A DNA stretch of 64,000 nucleotides. It comes from an uncultured Ruminococcus sp. (GTDB lineage: Bacteria > Bacillota > Clostridia > Oscillospirales > Acutalibacteraceae). Below are positions 58,163 through 64,000 of the stretch, in pieces (the first letter of the stretch is position 1; the number at the start of each line of letters is the position of its first letter). The stretch spans positions 62,001 through 126,000 of the forward strand of contig CAJFNC010000008.1 in the NCBI GenBank assembly GCA_904393835.1, read 5' to 3'. The position numbers and the translations under genes were made by a program. The notes beneath the pieces were generated by a model. It did no database searches, was not told the DNA's origin, and saw only the letters and a program-made list of their open reading frames with translations.

Positions 58163-59710
58163 TCAGCCGTTTAATGAGTCAACAGTCTTTCCCTGAGCAA
58201 CCTGTGAAACCTGGTCTATAAGCTTGTTGACGGTTGACTTGTGAACGTGACCGACAGCGTTGCCGTTAAGCACGGCAAGGTAGCGGTTTTCGCCTGTTGA
58301 GTAGAACTCAACCCTGTCTGTCGTGCCGTCTGATGAATACTGATACGACACACTGTAAATCGGCTTGCCCGAAGTTTTTCCCGACTTGGTGTCGGCAAGC
58401 TTAACAAGCGAGTTGTTCTGGAAGAAGGTTGAGAAGTAGGCAAGCTCAAGCTCCTTGTCTCCGTACTTGACGGTTGTCTGGGTTGTAGTTGTTTCGCTGC
58501 CCTCATCGTCGGTTGTGGTTACCTCTTTTGAACTCAGCGAGAAGTCGTATGTTTTGCTGCCGTCGTTAACGGTCATCTTTGAAAGTGAGGCAATTTTTTG
58601 GTTGAGTACATATTCGCTTAAAAGCGCCTCATATGAGGTTGTAACCCACGGAACGGTGTCGGCAGCAATTGTATATACAACCTTTCCTCCCTTTTCCATA
58701 AGGTAAACATTGCCGGAGGAGTCGGGTTTTGAAGCCAAAAGCTCAACCGTTGTGTCGGGATAAACAGCCTTTATCTGTGCGTAGGGCTTTGCCAGTCCGA
58801 GCTCCGACAGCTGGTTGTCGCTGGGGTTGACCATTTTTACGCCTGTTGCGTACAAGCCCCTTACAGCGCCCTCAACAAGGCTTGTTTCACTCTCGTTTGC
58901 GTAGCACTCGGTCGGCTCTTTCATAAGATATGACGCCGAGTTTTTGCTGCTTGTGTTTGGCACAAGCTCAATTGTCCTGCTGAAATTTGAACCTGAAATT
59001 GTAATTGACGAAGCCTGACTGTTGTCGTCGTTTGACGCCGATTCGTTTATGTCAAGGCTTATCATATCGGTAATACCGTATTCAAAGCAGCTTACGGTGT
59101 CTGTGTCAACAAGATAAACCGCGTCGCCGTCGCCGAATTTCATATAGGTGCCGCCGTTTTGCGGGGCGTCGTCGCCCATAATGAATACAGCCTTTGTCTT
59201 GTCGGTGTAGGTTACCGTGATTGTAGCGCGGGGATCATCAAATCCAAAATCTGCCGCCCTTGACTTATCCATTGAAACTACCTTTGAAAAATCAAGCTGA
59301 GCCGCCGCATTTGCTATTGAGTCGGGAGCACCCGTCTGAAGGTCAAAGTCCTCAAAACCTTTGATTGTGTAAACGGTAGCTTCCGTATTGCCGTTTTCGT
59401 CGGTAGGAGTTTCGGACTCAATCTCAAAGCTGCCCGACTTGTTCTCCACCTGAATTTTTGAAATTTCAGCCGGCACATACTCAATAAGCGTGCCGTAGCT
59501 GTTGTTTTTAATTTCGCCTTTTTCGTTGGTATTAATTTTTACCTGATGCACGCCGTCCTTGTCAACGGAAGCGCTCATATCAATGCCCTCGTCATAGGTC
59601 GCCGTGCTGTCGGAATCACCGTTTGGCAGGAAAATCAAGAGCAGCATAATGCCCACAAGGAGCACTGCGGCAACGCCCACAACGATTAATGTTTTTACGT
59701 TCTTTTTCAT
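58163..59710 (-). CDS. DUF4340-domain membrane-anchored protein
   Basis: The 515-residue protein has one N-terminal membrane helix (VKTLIVVGVAAVLLVGIMLL, residues 4-23) and a long extracytoplasmic beta-rich region with DUF4340 features. Repeated FGFDDPRATITVTYTDKTKA-like segments (near 157 and again, diverged, near 290) carry the AxYGLxxP-type pattern. ATG at 59710 overlaps the gldG-like stop (TAATG); a GTG eight codons upstream is less likely. It is the last gene of the ABC operon and probably works with it outside the membrane. Its role is unknown. Confidence 0.87.
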   Translation of the reverse strand: MKKNVKTLIVVGVAAVLLVGIMLLLIFLPNGDSDSTATYDEGIDMSASVDKDGVHQVKINTNEKGEIKNNSYGTLIEYVPAEISKIQVENKSGSFEIESETPTDENGNTEATVYTIKGFEDFDLQTGAPDSIANAAAQLDFSKVVSMDKSRAADFGFDDPRATITVTYTDKTKAVFIMGDDAPQNGGTYMKFGDGDAVYLVDTDTVSCFEYGITDMISLDINESASNDDNSQASSITISGSNFSRTIELVPNTSSKNSASYLMKEPTECYANESETSLVEGAVRGLYATGVKMVNPSDNQLSELGLAKPYAQIKAVYPDTTVELLASKPDSSGNVYLMEKGGKVVYTIAADTVPWVTTSYEALLSEYVLNQKIASLSKMTVNDGSKTYDFSLSSKEVTTTDDEGSETTTTQTTVKYGDKELELAYFSTFFQNNSLVKLADTKSGKTSGKPIYSVSYQYSSDGTTDRVEFYSTGENRYLAVLNGNAVGHVHKSTVNKLIDQVSQVAQGKTVDSLNG

Positions 59711-61314
59711 TACCTGTTCCTCCTGCGCAGCCACATTACCAAGCCGACAACAAGTATGCCGAGCGGAATTACAACGATAAAGATTACAAATACAGCGTTT
59801 TGGGTTGTAACGTCGGTAACACCGAGTTCGGCGCTTTCAAGCGATTTGCTTTCGATAGTAATTGAGCTGTCGTCTTTTCCGGCAACAGTATTGAACACAT
59901 TCATAATGTAAGCCGAGTTGTTGTAGCTGTTCATACTCATAATGCTGCTGTTAAACATCATATAAGAGCCGAACACAATAAGTCTTGACGATTCATCATC
60001 GCTGTTGGTTTTTACTCCCTCGGCCGCAACGTTGAGCGGTTCGCCCGTGAGAGCGTCCTCGTAATTCCAGTCCTCGTCTGCATCGTACGGGAATACGCCT
60101 ACGCCGTCCGAAGTTGTGAGAAGCGCGTGAGCTGTGTTTTCATCATTAATAATGATGTTGTGCGTATCGGATGTAACAACGGGAATATTTGAATTTTTAA
60201 GATTATCCTTGTAGTAGTCCGTATATTCAACCATAAACGCGTAGTTTGTTCTTGAGCTGATGAGGTAATCGCTGTTTGTTTCAAATACATAGCCGCCGTT
60301 TACCTGCATTCCCCATTCGTCAAGCAATGCGTCAAGGTTAGGTGTGTCAACCCGGTCGGCGCTCGGAATAAACACAAGCGTTCTGCCGTATTTTCCGTTG
60401 TTGTCGAGCCAGTCGGAAATTTTATCGCAGGCGCCTTCGTCAAGGTCAACGGACGGAGCGAACAGAAGCGCAACCTTTGCGTCCTCGTTTAAATCCTGAG
60501 ATACAAGCGAAATTTCCTCTACATCAAAAGCGTTATTTTCGAGGAGCGTTACAAAGTTTGAATAATCCTGCTCCTGGTTTCCGCTGATTACGTTTACAAT
60601 CGGCTTATCCTCGGTTGTGAGGTTTAAAATCGCCGTAACGACAGCCTGCTCAATCTTTGTGCCCGTAAACTGGTAGGAGTAGCCGTATGAGTCAAGCTCA
60701 TAATCAAAGCAGTCGTCAAGGCTTAACGCCCTGTAGTTGTCGCCGCACTCAACAAGAGCAACATAGTTTGCGTTTTCGGACTGCCAGCTTACGTCGGGAT
60801 ATTTTGAAATAAAGTTTGGATTTGACGTAAGGTCAATATACTTTAGAGTAATTTTGCCGTTTGAAGCGCTCACCATTTTGTCAAGCAGGTTTTCAGCCTG
60901 AATATAGTACGTGCCGCCGCTTTCAAAGGTTTCCTTTGTGCTGAGAATATTGATTGTAATATCATCGGTTAAGTGCGACACATAGTCAACGGTATCGTCC
61001 TGAAGCGCAAATGAATTATTTGCCGTCAGGTCAAGCTTGACGTTGGGGAAACGGTCAACAAGAAGGCCGCAGATTATGTTGATTACAATGATTATTGCGA
61101 CAAACACAACCACAATTCCAGCGGCAACCGTGCCGTGGCGTGCTGTTCTCGATTTTAAAAACGCCTTGAGACCGCCCTTTTTATTTTTGTTTTTCTCTGC
61201 TTTTTTTGCCTGTTTTTCCGCCTTTTTAGCTTCTTTTTCCGCCTTTTTAGCTTCTTTTTCCGCTTTCTTTGAATCTTCGGAAACAGGGGTTAAATTCTTG
61301 TTTTCGTTGCTCAT
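59710..61314 (-). CDS. GldG-like auxiliary subunit of ABC system
   Basis: The 534-residue protein begins with a Lys/Ala/Glu-rich cytoplasmic coil (about 14-50) built from repeated KKAEKEA units, then a membrane helix (about 63-90). A large outside domain follows, of the ABC_transp_aux (GldG) type (ITINILSTKETFESGGTYYI; KPIVNVISGNQEQDYSNF; TLVFIPSADRVDTPNLDALL). A C-terminal membrane helix (about 505-528) and a MWLRRRNR tail end it. It follows the permease by 12 bases and precedes DUF4340 by overlap. In Bacteroidetes GldAFG serves gliding; in Firmicutes the job is unclear. Confidence 0.88.
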   Translation of the reverse strand: MSNENKNLTPVSEDSKKAEKEAKKAEKEAKKAEKQAKKAEKNKNKKGGLKAFLKSRTARHGTVAAGIVVVFVAIIIVINIICGLLVDRFPNVKLDLTANNSFALQDDTVDYVSHLTDDITINILSTKETFESGGTYYIQAENLLDKMVSASNGKITLKYIDLTSNPNFISKYPDVSWQSENANYVALVECGDNYRALSLDDCFDYELDSYGYSYQFTGTKIEQAVVTAILNLTTEDKPIVNVISGNQEQDYSNFVTLLENNAFDVEEISLVSQDLNEDAKVALLFAPSVDLDEGACDKISDWLDNNGKYGRTLVFIPSADRVDTPNLDALLDEWGMQVNGGYVFETNSDYLISSRTNYAFMVEYTDYYKDNLKNSNIPVVTSDTHNIIINDENTAHALLTTSDGVGVFPYDADEDWNYEDALTGEPLNVAAEGVKTNSDDESSRLIVFGSYMMFNSSIMSMNSYNNSAYIMNVFNTVAGKDDSSITIESKSLESAELGVTDVTTQNAVFVIFIVVIPLGILVVGLVMWLRRRNR

Positions 61315-61326
61315 TTATATACCTCC

Positions 61327-62031
61327 TTAGCTCCAGCGTCTTTTTTCCAAAGCACGAACGGTAAAGAACAAAAACAAAACCGTAACGCTGAGGAAGAATA
61401 TAATATCGGAAATATCTAAAATTCCGTATGTAAAGTTGGTGTAGTAGTTAGTGAAGTTGATTTTTTCGAGGATTGCCGTAATCCAGTCAACCGAAATCAT
61501 ACTGATAATTGAACTCATCATTGAGATTACCAGACCGAGCGCCATACCCGAAATTGCGGCAATAATCATACTCTCGGTAAGAACTGAGATGAACACATTC
61601 ATTGCGATAAGAGCCGCGCCGAGCAGAAGTGTGCCGATAAATGTGCACAAAATCACCGGCCAGTCGGGTGTTGCAAAGAACGAAATAACGATTGCGTACA
61701 CAATAAAAATGCAGCAGCAAATTGTATAAAGAGCAAACGCGCCAAAGAATTTGCCGAGCACAATTTCGGTAAGACTTGTGGGTGAAGTCAAAAGAGCCTG
61801 GTCGGTCTTTTGTCTTTTTTCCTCCGAAAAGGACTTCATCGTTATTATCGGAATTACAAACATAATAATCATAAACATATTGCCGTAAACACCCGCAAGG
61901 CTTGCGGTGTTGCCTACGAAGCAATAGTAGTAGAAGAATATTCCCGAAAACAGGAAAAACGCCGCCATAACCACATAAGCGGTTGCGGAATTGTAGTATG
62001 AGGAAAGCTCCCTCTTAAAAATAGCGCCCAT
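61327..62031 (-). CDS. ABC-2 type permease (GldF-like)
   Basis: The 234-residue permease has six membrane helices. It starts FKRELSSYYNSATAYVVMAAFFLFSGIFF, and the cytoplasmic segment FSEEKRQKTDQALLTSPTSLTEIVLGKFFG (near 68-97) is the mark of GldF-type ABC-2 permeases. Its ATG overlaps the ATPase stop (ATGA). It forms the membrane channel for the ATPase upstream. Confidence 0.91.
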   Translation of the reverse strand: MGAIFKRELSSYYNSATAYVVMAAFFLFSGIFFYYYCFVGNTASLAGVYGNMFMIIMFVIPIITMKSFSEEKRQKTDQALLTSPTSLTEIVLGKFFGAFALYTICCCIFIVYAIVISFFATPDWPVILCTFIGTLLLGAALIAMNVFISVLTESMIIAAISGMALGLVISMMSSIISMISVDWITAILEKINFTNYYTNFTYGILDISDIIFFLSVTVLFLFFTVRALEKRRWS

Positions 62032-62993
62032 CAGTCGCGACCTCCTTTGCCTGCTTTGTCATTTTCGCCTGACGTAAGCTTGAGGAACATATCCTCAAGT
62101 GTTTCATTGCCCGACTTCATCATCAGGATCGGGCAACCGATTCGCGACATCGCGCTGAACACGTCTCGGCGAATGTCGGCGCCTTTTTCATACTCAACTA
62201 TGTAATTGTTCGCGTTTTCTCCGGCAGAACCCTTTTTGACAACACGCATTACAGCGGGGATACGCTTGATTGCCTCTCCGATCGCTGCGGGAGTACCCTC
62301 GATTTGCAAAGCAAGCTTTTGCTCACCCGATATAGAACTTGAAAGTTCCGAGGTTTTTGCATCGGCAACAATTTTTCCGTTGGAAATTACAAGTATTCTG
62401 TCGCAGGTTGCGGAAATTTCCGACAATACGTGCGATGAAAAAATTACCGTGTGCTTTTTACCCAAACTCTTAATGAGTTTTCTGACCTCAATAATCTGCT
62501 TAGGGTCAAGACCGACGGTAGGTTCGTCCAGAATAAGCACCGGCGGATTGCCCAAAAGCGCCTGAGCAAAACCGACTCTCTGGCGGTAACCTTTTGAGAG
62601 GTTCTTGATAATTCTGTCAGCCTTGTCGCTTACGTTTACAAGGCGCATTACCTCTTCAATATGTTCTTTTTTGGGAAGTTTTACTTTTTTGAGGTCAAAC
62701 ATAAATTCAAGATACTTTTTGACCGTCATATCAATGTACAGCGGCGGAATTTCCGGAAGATAGCCGATTTTTTTCTTGGCGGCTTTCGGATTGTCAAGAA
62801 TTTCCGCGCCGTCTATGGTAACGGTACCGCTTGTGGAAGAAATATATCCCGTTATCATATTCATTGTAGTCGATTTGCCTGCACCGTTCGGTCCGAGAAA
62901 GCCCAAAATCTCTCCCGCTTCAACGGTGAAGCTGATGTTATCAACAGCCTTGATACTGCCGTAACATTTAGTCAGGTTCTTTACCTCAACCAT
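62031..62993 (-). CDS. ABC transporter ATPase (GldA-like)
   Basis: The 320-residue ATPase has Walker A GPNGAGKST near residue 35, signature LSKGYRQRVGFAQAL near 130, Walker B PVLILDEPTVGLDP near 150 and switch His in FSSHVLSE near 187. A C-terminal domain of about 100 residues follows, as in ABC-2 exporters. ATG at 62993 gives MVEVKNLTKCYG; GTG four codons earlier overlaps the AAGGAG site. It is the first gene of the four-gene operon ATPase-permease-GldG-DUF4340. Confidence 0.94.
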   Translation of the reverse strand: MVEVKNLTKCYGSIKAVDNISFTVEAGEILGFLGPNGAGKSTTMNMITGYISSTSGTVTIDGAEILDNPKAAKKKIGYLPEIPPLYIDMTVKKYLEFMFDLKKVKLPKKEHIEEVMRLVNVSDKADRIIKNLSKGYRQRVGFAQALLGNPPVLILDEPTVGLDPKQIIEVRKLIKSLGKKHTVIFSSHVLSEISATCDRILVISNGKIVADAKTSELSSSISGEQKLALQIEGTPAAIGEAIKRIPAVMRVVKKGSAGENANNYIVEYEKGADIRRDVFSAMSRIGCPILMMKSGNETLEDMFLKLTSGENDKAGKGGRD

Positions 62994-63263
62994 GAAACCT
63001 GTCACTCCTTAATATTTTCTGTCTATCCGCCTTTGACTTTTCGGCAGATTGAAACATTATAAATTATACTATAAAATTTTCATTTTGTGTATATAAAATA
63101 TAAAATTATCAGATATAAATCAAAAAAATTCAGTTTTTCATCACACAAATTTTAATTCATTAGAATTTTTAAACAAATATTGAAAATAATATTTATTGAT
63201 ATTTACCATATCTTTAAACATTACATTTTTAATAATCAATATTTTTTGGACGGAGCTGATTTT

Positions 63264-63617
63264 ATGGACTATGTAAAAGCGTTTCTGGTCGGCGGACTAA
63301 TCTGCGTTATCGGTCAGATTTTGATAGACAAAACAAAGCTCACCCCTGCAAGAATTCTTACGGGTTTTGTAGTGGCAGGCGTAATACTCGGCGCTGTGGG
63401 GCTTTATCAGCCGCTTGCGGAATTTGCAAACGAGGGAGCCTGCGTGCCGATAAGCGGCTTTGGCTATATGATGAGCGAGGGTATGAAGGACGCTCTCAAA
63501 ACTGACGGCGCATTGGGTATTCTGACGGGCGGACTCAAATGTTCTGCGGCGGGAATTACCGCGGCAATATTCTTTTCGCTTATCGCTGCTCTTATTGCAA
63601 AATCCCACGAAAAATAA
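63264..63617 (+). CDS. spoVAE: Stage V sporulation protein AE (SpoVAE-type)
   Basis: The 117-residue membrane protein has about four helices. MDYVKAFLVGGLICVIGQIL at the start, TPARILTGFVVAGVILGAVG near 27 and GACVPISGFGYMMSEGMKDA near 58 are typical of the SpoVAEb form. SpoVA proteins form the channel that moves dipicolinic acid into the spore and out at germination. CGGAG precedes the ATG; the frame extends 28 codons upstream without a site. The partners spoVAC and spoVAD are not in the window, so this copy is isolated. The AT-rich region upstream (63006-63263) should hold its promoter, probably for sigma G. Confidence 0.88.
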   Translation: MDYVKAFLVGGLICVIGQILIDKTKLTPARILTGFVVAGVILGAVGLYQPLAEFANEGACVPISGFGYMMSEGMKDALKTDGALGILTGGLKCSAAGITAAIFFSLIAALIAKSHEK

Positions 63618-63646
63618 AGCGGCGCTGTATTGCACAGCGTCGCTTT
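63616..63646. terminator. Bidirectional terminator after spoVAE
   Basis: AAAGCGGCGCTGT pairs with ACAGCGTCGCTTT (one G-T pair) around five bases, and it starts at the spoVAE stop codon. It serves the convergent YfhO-type gene too. Confidence 0.8.
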
Positions 63647-63660
63647 ACAAGTCTGCAATT

Positions 63661-64000
63661 TTATTTACCGACCTTTTTCTTTTTTATTATATACACATAC
63701 ACGCATACAAACACAAACGCCGCAAGGCAGATAACGCTTGCCGTAAGTCCGACGGAAAATCCCTTGGGATAATACACAAGCCTTATGTCGTGAGTGCCGC
63801 TGCTGAGATTAAAGGCAACAAGTGAACCGCCCACAGGGGTTATGTCAACCTTTTCGCCGTCAACGTACGCTGTCCAACCCTCTTCGTACGGAACAGAGGT
63901 GTAAAATAAACCGTCGTTTGTCACGTCGATTGTGCCCTGCATCTCGTTCTCGCTCAGCTTTGTTGTTTTCATTACGTCACGACTCAAAATTTCATAGCCC
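63661..64000 (-). CDS. YfhO-family membrane protein, C-terminal end only
   Basis: The frame is open from the right edge of the window and ends at 63661, so about 112 residues are seen. The sequence YTSVPYEEGWTAYVDGEKVDITPVGGSL, followed by FNLSSGTHDIRLVYYPKGFSVGLTASV and a final membrane helix with a KKKKVGK tail, is the C-terminus of the bacterial YfhO family. These are large multi-helix proteins that in Bacillus and Listeria help glycosylate wall teichoic or lipoteichoic acids. The start lies outside the window. Confidence 0.85.
   Translation of the reverse strand, partial: GYEILSRDVMKTTKLSENEMQGTIDVTNDGLFYTSVPYEEGWTAYVDGEKVDITPVGGSLVAFNLSSGTHDIRLVYYPKGFSVGLTASVICLAAFVFVCVYVYIIKKKKVGK

Noticed and set aside
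1-64000. tRNA, tmRNA or SRP RNA genes
   Set aside because: I looked in the intergenic gaps for the GGTTCGAATCC-type T-arm and CCA ends and for SRP or tmRNA landmarks and found none. A covariance search would be needed to exclude them.

Overview
This window reads as chromosomal DNA of a Gram-positive, spore-forming, anaerobic Clostridia, most like Ruminococcus and other Oscillospiraceae. The evidence is a SpoVAE-type sporulation protein, an NfnAB ferredoxin:NADP+ oxidoreductase, a DAP-type MurE, DUF6465 and DUF6472 family proteins, strong Shine-Dalgarno sites before almost every gene, and many sigma-A promoters with exactly 17-bp spacers. The placement rests on gene content only, so the genus is a guess. 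I see no phage, insertion sequence, CRISPR array or tRNA gene.

Layout: 1-2597 holds a truncated lipoprotein, an Mrp/NBP35 ATPase and a single-pass surface-type protein. 2876-8742 is a starch/maltodextrin block read leftward (malE, malF, malG, then a GH13 lipoprotein); a second secreted amylase lies at 50196-52448. 9387-21955 is mostly housekeeping: murE, a zinc-ribbon membrane protein, purL, nfnAB, L-lactate dehydrogenase, an Smr-domain protein, mntP behind a manganese riboswitch, and maf. A 5S rRNA-like gene at about 23.1 kb directly precedes an fkbM-type methyltransferase gene. 23373-32116 is a complete leftward arginine cluster, argG-H-C-J-B-(GNAT)-D-F, with ArgR-type palindromes upstream of argG.

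32490-48395 is a mixed region: a flavoredoxin-like protein, an isolated nucleotidyltransferase, DUF6465, an AEC transporter with a WYL regulator, an AraC regulator, a cell-wall hydrolase, a DUF2238-like membrane protein, a two-gene version of the large 2-hydroxyacyl-CoA dehydratase activase protein, a CpXC protein, and a YoaK-type membrane protein divergent from a LysR regulator. 48504-64000 holds citrate synthase, the second amylase, a HAD phosphatase, two DNA-repair proteins (MGMT and OGG-like), an LOG protein with a 57-residue DUF6472 protein, a MATE exporter, a Gld-like ABC system with DUF4340, SpoVAE and the end of a YfhO-family protein.

The most unusual signal is a family of about 125-bp structured intergenic repeats. 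I find nine copies (A to I) in both orientations and never inside a recognised coding domain. The full unit folds into four consecutive hairpins. Paired arms change together between copies, and single hairpins are cleanly absent from some copies. One copy begins at the predicted transcription start of murE and would form its 5' leader; another begins 17 bases after an amylase stop codon. Next in interest are the 5S-like RNA with a non-matching 5' strand that shares a transcript start with fkbM, and the repeated TTTGCACAA motif upstream of malE.
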